Notes: generated by a model from the letters alone, not told the origin. DNA of 41,146 bases from Gammaproteobacteria bacterium (GCA_018819205.1 JAHJQE010000061.1:1-41146); one strand, 5' to 3'; shown: positions 17,475 through 27,056, numbered from the stretch's first letter. Program-made: numbers and translations.

Positions 17475-20400
17475 TCACAGTGCATTCAATAGTTCCAATG
17501 CCAGCGCCCGGTATTGTACCTGCACGTTCTTATCCAGTTTCTTGGCCTGTATGAAGGTCGCCTTTGCATTCTTGGTGTCGCCCAGTCGTTTGTAGGCACG
17601 TGCAAGATTGATCAGGATGTGCGCATCCTTGGGGCTGAGTTTGGCCGCTGCATCATAGGCTTTGACTGCATCCTGATACTTGTCGTCGATCATGTACAGA
17701 TTTCCGCGGTTGTTGTAGGCCGAAGCGTTCTTCGCATCAAGACTCAACACCTTGTCGAAGTATTTCATCGCCTCCTTGCGATCGCCGATCTTGGCCAGGA
17801 TGATGCCGACCTGCAGGTGCGCATCCACATCGCCAGGCTTTTCCTTGATGATGTCCAGATAGCGCCGCGTCTTGGTCTGCGAGCTGATCTTCAATACCGA
17901 CAGCATGTCCGTCGGGAATTTCTTTTCGATGGCGGCACGATTCAGTCCGCTCGCCTTCCAGTCTGAATCCGGCAGGCTGGCCGGTTTGAAGGTATCCCAT
18001 GAGGCATGCACATCCAGCACCGTCAGACCGTTGTCCCTGTACTTGTAGTAGGTCTCGCTGCCCTTCTCCCAAGCCTTGATGAATGAATTACCGACCAGTG
18101 TCGTCTCCACCGGCACCCACAGCGTTCCCTCGTGGATCACGTACAGATTGTTCATCGTATAGCCATCGCCTTCAGCCGGGATGCGCGTGTCGAACATCAT
18201 CAGCATATGGCCCGGCACTTCCAGCACACGGGTGCTGATACCCATGCTCTCCAGCCCGGCGCTGTATACAGCCACCAGATCGTCGCAATCGCCAGACTTG
18301 CGCTCCAGCGTCTCGCGCGGGAACTGGATGTAGTCGACGGTATTCTCCTTGCCGGAGCTGATCTGATACGGATTGCTCGGATCCTGGATATAGGTCAGGC
18401 CGAACACACCCAGTGCATCGAACAGTGCCGCGGCCAGCTGCGCCTCGTCCTTGGTCTCGCGGTATTCGCCCACGATGCCGCGCGCCAGATTCAACACCGG
18501 CGGATCCTTGGGCGTGACGAAAGCCGCGAAGCGTCCGCGTTCGTCCCAGGTCAGACGGTGCTTGTCGTACACGTTGACCGTGGCGTTATGGCTGTATGTC
18601 ACCTTCTGGCCGTTCTCGAAGTAGCTGGCCTCTATCAGCGCCTGTACCGAACTGTCCTCGGTCATGGTCAGGATGCTGTTATTGAACACCGCCTTCAGCG
18701 GCAACTCCTCGCTCGAACCCGGCATCAGTTTGAGGATCTTGTTCTCGGTCGAGAAATCCATGAAGTTCTTCAACAGGAAGCTGACCCGTATCTTCTCCAT
18801 CTTCTTGTCGGTGTTGTTGGTCAGACGGATGGTACCGATGCCGTCGCGCTCGTATAGCTTGTACGAGTTGGAGAACACGTTCTCCAGCTTGACCACCTCG
18901 ATATCCAGCGGAGGACGACTGAAGACCAGCGTCGTCGCTTCTACCGGCAGCTTCTCCGATTCGGTCTGATCGGTACTCAGCACACTGACATAGAAGGTGT
19001 ATTTCGTCTCAGGCTGCAAGGCATCCTTGGTGAACTCCGGTGTCGTCACTTCGCCCACCTGCATCATGGTGTCCCCATTCTGCTGATAGATGCGATAGGC
19101 GGCGAAGTATTGCGGATCGACCGCCTCCCATTTCAGATTGGCCTGCCATGGCGTCATCTCAGCCTTGACCTCGGTCAACGCCGGAGGGATGAACTTTTCG
19201 GTTGTTGCGCTGGATGCAGCGCTGCTCGCGCCCTCGTAACCGAAATCGGAGACAGCGACCACACGATAGAAATATTTTGCATCGGCATCCAGACCAGCGT
19301 CGGAATAGGCATTGGTCTCGCTGGTACCGACTTGCACGTAGCCAGCGTTCTCGCTCTTGGAACGATAGATATGGAACGACTTGACATAGGACGCCGCCGG
19401 TTTGTCCCAGCTCAGATCCACCGCATGCACATGGCCATGCGCCGCGAAATTGGTTGGCTGCTGCGGTTTGTACAACACAGACAGCGATTCGACGCGCTTG
19501 CCCTCGCCATCCGCCACGAACAGCGTGCTGCCGCCACTACTGGCCAGCGCCACCGGATTGCCCAGATTGGCCGCCCCGGTCGCTTTGGTACCGAACACGC
19601 GCAACAACTTGCCCTTGTGGTCGAACGCCTTGATCTGATTGCCGTCCAGCACCAGCACCTCGTCGGCAGTGACTGCCATGTCCAGTGGGTTGGCGAACAG
19701 CTCACCTTCTTTCGGCCGCTCGAACTCGTGCGACAACTCGCCATTGGACGAGAACACCAGCACGCTGCTGCGGCTGCCATCCAGCACGAACAAACGATCC
19801 TGCGGATCGATGCCGATCGCCAACGGATTGGCGATATTGCCGCCGAGTTTGTTCACATACACGCCGTCACCACGGAACACCTGTACCGAGCGATGGCCGC
19901 GATCCGCCACGAATACCAATCCGCTACTCGTAACTGCCACCGAAGTGGGATTGCTGAACTGCCCCGCACCGCTGCCGCTGCTACCGAAGGAAGCCAGCTC
20001 TTTGCCGGTCTCATCCAGCCTGATACAGCGCTTCTTCTCCTTGTCCAGCACCCAGAGCGCGCCGCTTGCATCCACCGTGACCGCAGTCAGTTCCATATCG
20101 GGCAGTTTGATGGTGGCGGCCACTTTGCCGTCCTTCAGTTTGAGCAATGCACTGCCATCCTTGCCCGCCTTGGTGACGGCATACACCGTTCCCTTGCCAT
20201 CCCCTGCCAGTTGTACGGCCTCGACCGGGATACTGCCCTGCCATTTCACGGAAGCACGCCCGGCGGTTTTCGGCACCGACTCCATGCGCGTGCCCGCGAC
20301 AGTCTGGAACTTGTTGATCAGCGATTTGCCGGCATCACCGATGTAAACCTGCTGCCCTTTCTCTACCGCAAGACCTGACAGTTTCTTGGTTTGGGATTTG

Positions 20401-21224
20401 CCTTCGCCCTTGGAGCCGAACGGGAAAGCCAGCTTGCCGTCGAAATCGAATTTGGACACGACCTGCTTTTCTTCGTCCGCCACATACACACCGTCTTCGG
20501 CCACAGCCAGAGCGACCGGAGAGCCAATATCCTTGAAAGAACGCAGATACTGACCGCTGGGGCCGTATACCTTGACCTGCTCCTCATCGCTGTCCAGCAC
20601 ATAGATGCGACCCATATCATCCAGCGCGATATCTACCGCCTTCTTCAGCTGCCAGGGTAATTCTTCGCTCTTCTGGTTACCGCCTTTCACATGCAGGGGC
20701 AGCGTATGTATGAACACGCCGTTCACGCCGAACATCTGGATGCGCTTGTTGCCGGAGTCCGCCACATAGACCACGCCTTCATGCACCGCGATGCCGCGCG
20801 GCCCGTCCAGCGCCTGATCGTCACCGCCGAAGAAACCGCCCGCCTTCGCCCCGAAGCGTCCCTTGTATTTACCGCCCGGCAGGGCATACATCACCACCTG
20901 ATCGGTGTCGCTATCCACCACATACAAGGTATCGCCCGTGACCGCTGCACCTTCCGGACGACTCAGCAGCTCCGCATCCCCGGCCTTGACCGCCAGCGTG
21001 TATGCGACCTTGCCGTCATCCTTGATCGCATCAACGGCACCGTCCTGACGGGCGACGAACAGCAGACCACCGCCGCTCGCCAGTAGCTTGCCCAGTTTGT
21101 TGGCAGGTATCTCGTGTTTGAAATCGGCCTTGATGAAGCCGCTGGCCAAGCCGTCCCCGTTCAAGGCCGCTTGCGCGTTGAAAGAGATGAGTCCGATCAG
21201 GGATGCAATCAGCAAATTACGCAT
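17475..21224 (-). CDS. Exported multidomain protein: NHL repeats, two FN3 domains, transglutaminase-like and TPR domains
   Basis: A 1249-residue protein with a signal peptide (MRNLLIASLIGLISFNAQA). Residues about 60-580 hold many NHL-type beta-propeller repeats (GPRGIAVHEGVVYVADSGNK, FSNPTSVAVTSSGLVFVADR). Two fibronectin type III domains follow at about 590-670 and 680-765. Around residues 900-1060 lies a transglutaminase-like segment with the cysteine in KSGDCDDLVAVY and the histidine in VPGHMLMMFDT. The last 120 residues are TPR units (NASAYNNRGNLYMIDDKYQDA). I start at the ATG at 21222-21224, preceded by AGGTGGA; a longer frame upstream would hide the signal peptide. It probably acts in the periplasm or at the surface. 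Substrate and activity are unknown. Confidence 0.85.
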   Translation of the reverse strand: MRNLLIASLIGLISFNAQAALNGDGLASGFIKADFKHEIPANKLGKLLASGGGLLFVARQDGAVDAIKDDGKVAYTLAVKAGDAELLSRPEGAAVTGDTLYVVDSDTDQVVMYALPGGKYKGRFGAKAGGFFGGDDQALDGPRGIAVHEGVVYVADSGNKRIQMFGVNGVFIHTLPLHVKGGNQKSEELPWQLKKAVDIALDDMGRIYVLDSDEEQVKVYGPSGQYLRSFKDIGSPVALAVAEDGVYVADEEKQVVSKFDFDGKLAFPFGSKGEGKSQTKKLSGLAVEKGQQVYIGDAGKSLINKFQTVAGTRMESVPKTAGRASVKWQGSIPVEAVQLAGDGKGTVYAVTKAGKDGSALLKLKDGKVAATIKLPDMELTAVTVDASGALWVLDKEKKRCIRLDETGKELASFGSSGSGAGQFSNPTSVAVTSSGLVFVADRGHRSVQVFRGDGVYVNKLGGNIANPLAIGIDPQDRLFVLDGSRSSVLVFSSNGELSHEFERPKEGELFANPLDMAVTADEVLVLDGNQIKAFDHKGKLLRVFGTKATGAANLGNPVALASSGGSTLFVADGEGKRVESLSVLYKPQQPTNFAAHGHVHAVDLSWDKPAASYVKSFHIYRSKSENAGYVQVGTSETNAYSDAGLDADAKYFYRVVAVSDFGYEGASSAASSATTEKFIPPALTEVKAEMTPWQANLKWEAVDPQYFAAYRIYQQNGDTMMQVGEVTTPEFTKDALQPETKYTFYVSVLSTDQTESEKLPVEATTLVFSRPPLDIEVVKLENVFSNSYKLYERDGIGTIRLTNNTDKKMEKIRVSFLLKNFMDFSTENKILKLMPGSSEELPLKAVFNNSILTMTEDSSVQALIEASYFENGQKVTYSHNATVNVYDKHRLTWDERGRFAAFVTPKDPPVLNLARGIVGEYRETKDEAQLAAALFDALGVFGLTYIQDPSNPYQISSGKENTVDYIQFPRETLERKSGDCDDLVAVYSAGLESMGISTRVLEVPGHMLMMFDTRIPAEGDGYTMNNLYVIHEGTLWVPVETTLVGNSFIKAWEKGSETYYKYRDNGLTVLDVHASWDTFKPASLPDSDWKASGLNRAAIEKKFPTDMLSVLKISSQTKTRRYLDIIKEKPGDVDAHLQVGIILAKIGDRKEAMKYFDKVLSLDAKNASAYNNRGNLYMIDDKYQDAVKAYDAAAKLSPKDAHILINLARAYKRLGDTKNAKATFIQAKKLDKNVQVQYRALALELLNAL

Positions 21225-21276
21225 GTATCCACCTATACAAATTCTGTTGTTTAGATTCACGACACTTGCGGTCGCA

Positions 21277-23319
21277 TTATTTTTCCGCCCGGTTGAACAC
21301 GCCGTCCCAGTCTTCAGCCGGGGGATTGGCCGCAAAATAGATGCAGCGTTCAACGTACAACTGGCTCGGCTTGTCTTCCGGTCGACCCTGCAGAAAAGCT
21401 GCGAACTCGGACTGAGCAGCTACCCAGTCGCGCTGCCGGTAGTGCGTCAGTCCCGCATGGAAGCGCGCCAGTTGTTCGCTGTTCAATGCGTCCGGTCCGA
21501 CCTGTGGTTCATAAATTGTAACGGGTAATTGCTTGCCGACCACCCGAATCTTGTCCAGTTCGCGATAAGCGCACGCATCCGGTGCCAGCGCTCGGGTCTG
21601 TTCGCCCACCAAATAGGTGATCCCGTAGTACTTGGCTGTACCTTCCAGACGCGATGCCAGGTTCACCGTATCACCGATGACGGTGTATTCCATCTTCTTG
21701 CCCGCGAATCCCACGTTGCCTGCCACCACCTCGCCGGAATGCAGTCCACCCCGGATGAAGAAGGGCTCCACGCCTTCGGCTTCCCATTTGGCCCGCAATT
21801 GGCCCAAGCGTGTCGCCATGGCCGCCACACATTCCACTGCCATGCGTGCATGGTCGGGCTGGGCCAACGGTGCCCCCCAGTAGGCCATCACCGCATCACC
21901 GATGAACTTGTCGATGGTGCCGTCATGCCGCTCGATGATCTTCACCATCTCGCCCAGATACTCGTTCAGTCGCGACACCACCACCTGCGGCGGATGCGAT
22001 TCGCTGAAAGAGGTAAAGCCCTTGATGTCGGTGAACAGCACCGTTACTTCCTTGGTATCACCACCGATCCTGGCCGCATCGGGATCCTTCTCCAGTCGCG
22101 CCACCAGCTTGGGCGACAGATAGCTGGAGAACATGGAGCGCATCTCGCGCGCGCTGCGCTCCAGCACCAGATAGCGGAAACTGCCGCCCACCAGCAGCGC
22201 CAGGATCGCGGACAAGGTCGGATAGATGATGTTGAGCCACTGCCCGCCAACGAACATGTCATAGGTGAACCAGATATAGACCACCAGCAGCAGCAGCGTG
22301 GCCGGAATGGCAGCGTGCAGCCTCAATTGCGTCGTCAGGAAGTAGGCGGTCAGCCCCATCAGCACGATGAACAACATGTCCAGCAGCGCCTCCGGCCCGC
22401 CCTGCTCGATGAAACGGCCGCTGATGATATTGTCGGCCACGGTCGCGTGGATCTCCACTCCAGGCGTATTGCCATGGAAAGGCGTGACCCGCATATCGTA
22501 CACACCCAGCGCGGTCGCGCCGACGAACAGCACCTTGCCTTTCAGCTCTTCGCTCGGCACACGGCCGTTCACCACATCGGTGAAGGAGTAGCGCGGATAA
22601 CCGCCCGGCGGGCCGGTGTAGTTGATCCACATCGCATACTGTCCGTCCACCGGGATATGCCGCTCCCCCACCACCACATCGAAGGCCTCGGCGGTGAAAT
22701 CCCTCACGCCCAACGCCATCATCGCCGCCGTCATACCCAGCGATGGATGCAGCTTGCCGTCCGCTTCGATCAACAGCGGCACACGGCGATTCACACCATC
22801 CTCATCCGGGAACAGATTGATCTGGCCTTGCGCAGCTGCAGCACGCTCGAACTCCGGCAGCGAACGTGTCACGCCCTTCACCTGCCCGTCGGGGCCAAAT
22901 TCAAACAGTTGTGCCAGCGTCACGTTGCCTGACTTCTGCATCGCCGCCGAGAACGCCTGATCGTTCACCATGTCTTCGCGTTCGGGGAAGAAGGCATCGA
23001 ACATCACCGCCTTGGCCTGTGCCGCCTTCAGCCGCTCCAGCAGTCGCGCATACTGGCTGCGCGTCCACGGATAACGCCCCAGCTCGGCGATGCTCTTGTC
23101 GTCGATGGCGATGATGCCGATGCTGGGCTGCAGCGGAATGGCTCCGCGCATCTCGCGAAAGCGCAGATCGTAGGTACGGGCTTCGAATGCTTCCAGGAAA
23201 GGGTTCTGTGAGTAATACAGGACCAGCACGAACAGTACTGACAGCACTGACAGCAGCACGGAAAAACCGCGACTGTTCATACGCTTGGACAGATCTTGCA
23301 GCAACTGTGGAGCAATCAT
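21277..23319 (-). CDS. CHASE2-domain class III adenylate/guanylate cyclase
   Basis: A 680-residue membrane cyclase. A membrane helix (VLLSVLSVLFVLVLYYS) near residue 25 precedes an extracytoplasmic CHASE2 sensor domain (about 40-300; IGIIAIDDKSIAELGRYPW, DAFFPERED, VLFVGATALGVYD). Three closely spaced helices follow at about 310-378, then the catalytic domain (about 418-560). The metal-binding aspartates are in VTVLFTDIKGFT and FIGDAVMAYWG. Substrate residues are in KMEYTVIGDTVNLASRLE, where the lysine favours ATP, so cyclic AMP is the likely product. A short TPR-like tail ends the protein. It lies 52 bases upstream of the NHL/FN3 protein gene and may sense the envelope for that pair. Confidence 0.9.
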   Translation of the reverse strand: MIAPQLLQDLSKRMNSRGFSVLLSVLSVLFVLVLYYSQNPFLEAFEARTYDLRFREMRGAIPLQPSIGIIAIDDKSIAELGRYPWTRSQYARLLERLKAAQAKAVMFDAFFPEREDMVNDQAFSAAMQKSGNVTLAQLFEFGPDGQVKGVTRSLPEFERAAAAQGQINLFPDEDGVNRRVPLLIEADGKLHPSLGMTAAMMALGVRDFTAEAFDVVVGERHIPVDGQYAMWINYTGPPGGYPRYSFTDVVNGRVPSEELKGKVLFVGATALGVYDMRVTPFHGNTPGVEIHATVADNIISGRFIEQGGPEALLDMLFIVLMGLTAYFLTTQLRLHAAIPATLLLLVVYIWFTYDMFVGGQWLNIIYPTLSAILALLVGGSFRYLVLERSAREMRSMFSSYLSPKLVARLEKDPDAARIGGDTKEVTVLFTDIKGFTSFSESHPPQVVVSRLNEYLGEMVKIIERHDGTIDKFIGDAVMAYWGAPLAQPDHARMAVECVAAMATRLGQLRAKWEAEGVEPFFIRGGLHSGEVVAGNVGFAGKKMEYTVIGDTVNLASRLEGTAKYYGITYLVGEQTRALAPDACAYRELDKIRVVGKQLPVTIYEPQVGPDALNSEQLARFHAGLTHYRQRDWVAAQSEFAAFLQGRPEDKPSQLYVERCIYFAANPPAEDWDGVFNRAEK

Positions 23320-23560
23320 GCGCTAACCCTCTGGAAATGTAGGTGACGACGAAGCGGGCTTATTGTAACCGCCTTGCGCCTGCGGGAAAGCCGTCATCTG
23401 CCCGTAACACTGCGGCGCTAACCTGCGCGCCCGAAACCAGATACCAGAGGTGCGCATGTTCGCTATCCCTCAACCGACAAGAACATATGCCTTCCCGCGC
23501 GCACCGCGCGCGCAATTCCTGGCCGACCTGCTGCAGGCCAAAGACCATAAGGAGCAAGCC

Positions 23561-25327
23561 ATGACACCGCTTGAGGAGATACTTGCCCGACGCAACCTGA
23601 GCGCATTGTTCCAGCCCATCATCGACCTCAAGCGCGGCGAGTTCCTCGGCTACGAAGGCTTGATCCGCGGCCCCGCCAACAGCCCCCTGCACTCGCCCGC
23701 CAACCTGTTCGGCGCCGCCGAACGTGAAGGACTGGCACTGGAAATCGAGATGCTTGCGCGGCACACCGTGCTGGAAAGTTTCGCCCGGCAAGACCTGCCC
23801 GGCCAGCTGTTCCTCAACGTCAGTCCGCAGACGCTGACCCAGCCCAGCTTCCGCAACGGCCAGACGCTGGCCTTCCTTGAGCAACTGGATATCGACCCGT
23901 CGCGCGTGGTGATCGAGATCACCGAGAACCAACCCACCTTCGACTTCGACGCCATGCGCAGCGCGCTGTTGCACTATCGCGGCATGGGTTTCAAGATCGC
24001 CATCGACGATCTGGGCGAAGGCTTCTCCAGCCTGCGTCTGTGGTCCGAGCTGCGCCCCGAATACATCAAGATCGACATGCACTTCGTGCAGGGTGTGGAC
24101 CGCGACCCGATCAAGCTGCAGTTCCTCAAATCCATCCAGAGCATCGCCGAGAGCTGCGGCACGCAGGTGATCGCCGAAGGCGTGGAGACCGAGGAGGAAC
24201 TGAAGGTCGTCAAAGACCTCGGCATTGCGCTGGGGCAGGGCTACTTCATCGCACGCCCCAGCCCCACCCCGCCCTTGTATGCCACTGCCGAGACCAACCG
24301 CGTCATCAACGCATCCAGCATCGCCATCTTTCCGGACTCGGCTTGCCCCTCCTGCCCCCAGCATGCTCAGGCCACTGCACACAAGCTGCTCAGCTACATC
24401 GAGCCGGCGCAGCCGGACATGCTGATCGACCATATCTTCGACCGCTTCAATGCCGACCCGGCATTGCGTGCCATTCCGGTGGTGCATAACGGCCAGCCAA
24501 CGGGCCTGATACAGCGCTATCACTTCATCGACCGTTTCGCCAAACCCTACCAGCGCGAACTGCACGGCAAGAAACCCTGCAAAGAGCTGATCCAGAATCC
24601 GCCGTTACTGGTCGAGAAGAACATGCCCATCCAGGAACTCAGCCACTTCCTGGCTGAATCTGAAGACAGGCATTTTGCCGATGGTTTCATCATCACCGAG
24701 CAGGAGCGTTACATCGGTGTCGCCTCGGGACAGAGCCTGTTGCGCGAACTGACGCAGATGCAGCTGGAAGCTGCGCGCTATGCCAACCCGCTCACCCTGT
24801 TGCCGGGCAACGTACCCATCAACGAGCACATCGGCCGCCTGCTGCAGGCAGGCACACCCTTCGTCGCCTGCTATTGCGACCTCGACCACTTCAAACCGTT
24901 CAACGACACCTACAGCTATCGCAAGGGCGACGAGATGATCCAGCTCACCGGCCGCGTGCTGAGCTGGGCCTGCGACCCCAAGCTGGATTTCATCGGTCAC
25001 ATCGGCGGCGACGACTTCATCCTGCTGATGCAAAGCCGCGACTGGCAGGCCCGTTGCGAACAGGCCCTGCGTTCGTTCGAACAGGCTGCCTCGCTGATGT
25101 TCCATGAAGACCACCTGGCCGCCGGTGGTTACACCAGCGAGGGCCGCGACGGCACGATCAAGTTCCACCCGCTGAGCTGCCTCTCCATCGGCGCGATCAG
25201 GGTCGATGCGGAACTGTTCCATTCCCACCACGAAGTCTCAGCCGCCATGACCGATGCCAAGAAGATGGCCAAGAAGACCCAGGGCAACAGCATCTTTGTA
25301 GAGTCGCGATCACTCCCCACCCAGTGA
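23561..25327 (+). CDS. Composite cyclic-di-GMP protein: EAL, CBS pair, GGDEF
   Basis: A 588-residue cytoplasmic protein. The EAL domain (about residues 1-240) keeps the catalytic glutamate in YEGLIRG, the asparagine in LFLNVSP, VIEITENQ, AIDDLGEGFSSL and VIAEGVETEEE, so phosphodiesterase activity is plausible. A CBS-like pair follows (about 280-400; LRAIPVVHNGQPTGLIQR). The GGDEF domain has CDLDHFKPFNDTY and the variant site GGDDF near residue 481. The inhibitory RxxD site is not present (PKLD in its place). I chose the ATG at 23561 because AAGGAG lies seven bases upstream; an in-frame ATG at 23450 has no such site. It diverges from the cyclase gene. Confidence 0.87.
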   Translation: MTPLEEILARRNLSALFQPIIDLKRGEFLGYEGLIRGPANSPLHSPANLFGAAEREGLALEIEMLARHTVLESFARQDLPGQLFLNVSPQTLTQPSFRNGQTLAFLEQLDIDPSRVVIEITENQPTFDFDAMRSALLHYRGMGFKIAIDDLGEGFSSLRLWSELRPEYIKIDMHFVQGVDRDPIKLQFLKSIQSIAESCGTQVIAEGVETEEELKVVKDLGIALGQGYFIARPSPTPPLYATAETNRVINASSIAIFPDSACPSCPQHAQATAHKLLSYIEPAQPDMLIDHIFDRFNADPALRAIPVVHNGQPTGLIQRYHFIDRFAKPYQRELHGKKPCKELIQNPPLLVEKNMPIQELSHFLAESEDRHFADGFIITEQERYIGVASGQSLLRELTQMQLEAARYANPLTLLPGNVPINEHIGRLLQAGTPFVACYCDLDHFKPFNDTYSYRKGDEMIQLTGRVLSWACDPKLDFIGHIGGDDFILLMQSRDWQARCEQALRSFEQAASLMFHEDHLAAGGYTSEGRDGTIKFHPLSCLSIGAIRVDAELFHSHHEVSAAMTDAKKMAKKTQGNSIFVESRSLPTQ

Positions 25328-25337
25328 AGGAATCGAC

Positions 25338-25472
25338 ATGAAACGCACCGCTCGCCAGTCACTCGGACACAACGCACAACTGCACAACAGCATCTCCGGA
25401 CTGCTGCTGACACGCGGCTTCGACGCTACGCTCAGCTTCTTCTGCACCCTGTTCGTGTTCTCGCTGGATTGA
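25338..25472 (+). CDS. Small hypothetical protein, 44 residues
   Basis: A 44-residue frame between the EAL/GGDEF gene and the acyltransferase gene. GAAGGA lies six or seven bases before its ATG, a better ribosome site than the next gene has. The N-terminal half is basic and polar (MKRTARQSLGHNAQLHNS) and the C-terminal half hydrophobic (DATLSFFCTLFVFSLD), so it could insert into a membrane. Its TGA (25470-25472) lies five bases before the olsA ATG and overlaps a possible TTG start, which suggests translational coupling. I recognise no family. It may be a real small protein or a leader for olsA. Confidence 0.4.
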   Translation: MKRTARQSLGHNAQLHNSISGLLLTRGFDATLSFFCTLFVFSLD

Positions 25473-25477
25473 AGCGC

Positions 25478-26284
25478 ATGCTGCAAAGATCCGTCGCCCT
25501 GTTGCGGGCATTCCGCCTCGCATTGCACATAGGCTACGGCCTGCTCATGGCAGTGATCTATCCCAGATTTTCCGCAAGCATGCGCCGCCGCATCCTGCAG
25601 AACTGGTCGGCCGATCTGCTCAGCATATTCAACGTAAAACTGGAAGCCGCAGATCTTTCCGCATTGCGTAACGGCCTCATCGTCAGCAACCACATCTCCT
25701 GGCTCGATATCTTCGTGCTGAACAGCGTGCTACCGATGCGCTTCGTCGCCAAATCCGAAGTGCGGCGCTGGCCCGCGATCGGCTGGCTGTGCGCGCGCGC
25801 CAATACCTTGTTCATCGAGCGCGGTAACGCGCGCGCCGCAGCGCGCATCAATAAACAACTCGGCGAACTGATGCAGCTGGGCGAAAGCCTCGCCGTCTTC
25901 CCGGAAGGCACCAGCACCGACGGCGCGCAGGTCGCGCACTTCCATGCCTCGTTGCTGCAACCGGCCATCGACGCGCAGGTGCCGCTGCACCCCATCGCTA
26001 TCCGCTATCAGAACGAAGACGGCGCGCGCAGCAGCGCCGCCGCCTACATCGACGACATCTCCTTCGGCGCGTCGCTGTGGACATTGCTCAACACACCAAA
26101 ATTACATGTGCGCCTGCTCCCCACACCGGCGCTGCACGCCGCCGATTTCGCGCGCCGCGAACTGGCACAGCGTGCGCATGAATCCATCTCTGCCGCACTG
26201 CAGCAAGCCGAGTCACACAAGCTTCATATTGCGTTAACCGTCACGCAACATTCAGAAACTAATCTGCTCCCATCGACAACTTAG
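25478..26284 (+). CDS. olsA: 1-acyl-sn-glycerol-3-phosphate / lyso-ornithine-lipid acyltransferase
   Basis: A 268-residue membrane-associated acyltransferase of the PlsC family. Catalytic HX4D occurs as NHISWLD at about residues 71-77, and the glycerol-phosphate or acceptor site FPEGTST near 141. A hydrophobic N-terminus (ALHIGYGLLMAVIYP) anchors it. The family alone could be phosphatidate synthesis, but the next gene is an OlsB-type acyltransferase, so the second acylation of ornithine lipid is the likely role. The ATG at 25478 has a poor ribosome site and probably depends on coupling with the small upstream frame. A TTG at 25469 would add three residues. Confidence 0.8.
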   Translation: MLQRSVALLRAFRLALHIGYGLLMAVIYPRFSASMRRRILQNWSADLLSIFNVKLEAADLSALRNGLIVSNHISWLDIFVLNSVLPMRFVAKSEVRRWPAIGWLCARANTLFIERGNARAAARINKQLGELMQLGESLAVFPEGTSTDGAQVAHFHASLLQPAIDAQVPLHPIAIRYQNEDGARSSAAAYIDDISFGASLWTLLNTPKLHVRLLPTPALHAADFARRELAQRAHESISAALQQAESHKLHIALTVTQHSETNLLPSTT

Positions 26285-26294
26285 GAGCACGACG

Positions 26295-27056
26295 ATGTTG
26301 GATCTGATCCGTCAGCAACAGAAACAGGAAGCCGCGCGCCGCCTCACCTTCAACATGGCACGCTCGGTGGCCGAGATCGCCGAAGCGCAACGCATCCGCT
26401 TCAAGGTGTTCGGCGAAGAGATGGGCGCCAACCTGCCCAGCGCCGACCTCGGTCTGGACATCGACCGTTTCGACGCATTCTGCGAGCACCTGCTGGTGCG
26501 CGACCACGGCAACGACAAAGTGGTCGGCACCTACCGCATCCTGCCGCCCGAGCAAGCCGTCAGTGCCGGCGGCTATTACTCCGAGACCGAGTTCGACCTG
26601 TCGCGTCTGGAGAACCTGCGCGACCGTATGGTGGAAGTGGGCCGCTCCTGCGTGCATCCCGACTATCGCGACGGCGCCACCATCACCCAGCTGTGGAGCG
26701 GTCTGGCCGACTACATCGGCAAACACAATCACGAATACCTGATCGGCTGCGCCAGCATCAGCATGGCCGACGGTGGCCACTACGCCGCCAGCGTGTACAA
26801 CAAGGTGCACAAGCTGCACGCCGCGCCGAGCGAATACACCGTGTTCCCGCATTGCCGCCTGCCGCTGGAATCGCTGCAACAGGATCTGGAAGTCACCATC
26901 CCGCCGCTGATCAAGGGCTATCTGCGTCTCGGCGCCTATATCGCCGGCGAACCGGCGTGGGACCCGGAATTCAACTGTGCCGACCTGTTCATCCTGATGC
27001 CGGTATCGCGCATGAACGCGCGCTATGCCAAGCACTTCCTGAGAAAGGCTGCATAA
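26295..27056 (+). CDS. olsB: L-ornithine N(alpha)-acyltransferase
   Basis: A 253-residue GNAT-fold protein of the OlsB/hemolysin-like acyltransferase family, transferring a 3-hydroxyacyl group from ACP to ornithine. Typical are the N-terminal SVAEIAEAQRIRFKVFGEEMGA, the acidic DIDRFDAFCEHLLV, VVGTYRILPP, and EVGRSCVHPDYRDGATITQLW. AGGAG lies seven bases before the ATG. The ten-base gap after olsA makes the two one unit. With OlsA it would make phosphorus-free ornithine lipids of the inner and outer membranes, often induced by phosphate shortage; no Pho box was recognised here. Confidence 0.85.
   Translation: MLDLIRQQQKQEAARRLTFNMARSVAEIAEAQRIRFKVFGEEMGANLPSADLGLDIDRFDAFCEHLLVRDHGNDKVVGTYRILPPEQAVSAGGYYSETEFDLSRLENLRDRMVEVGRSCVHPDYRDGATITQLWSGLADYIGKHNHEYLIGCASISMADGGHYAASVYNKVHKLHAAPSEYTVFPHCRLPLESLQQDLEVTIPPLIKGYLRLGAYIAGEPAWDPEFNCADLFILMPVSRMNARYAKHFLRKAA

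Noticed and set aside
18132-20378. Several long plus-strand frames opposite the NHL/FN3 protein.
   Set aside because: Histidine-, arginine- and glutamine-rich mirror frames with no ribosome sites or motifs.
23360-24565. A 401-codon minus-strand frame opposite the EAL domain.
   Set aside because: Mirror frame of conserved EAL coding sequence; no recognisable domain.
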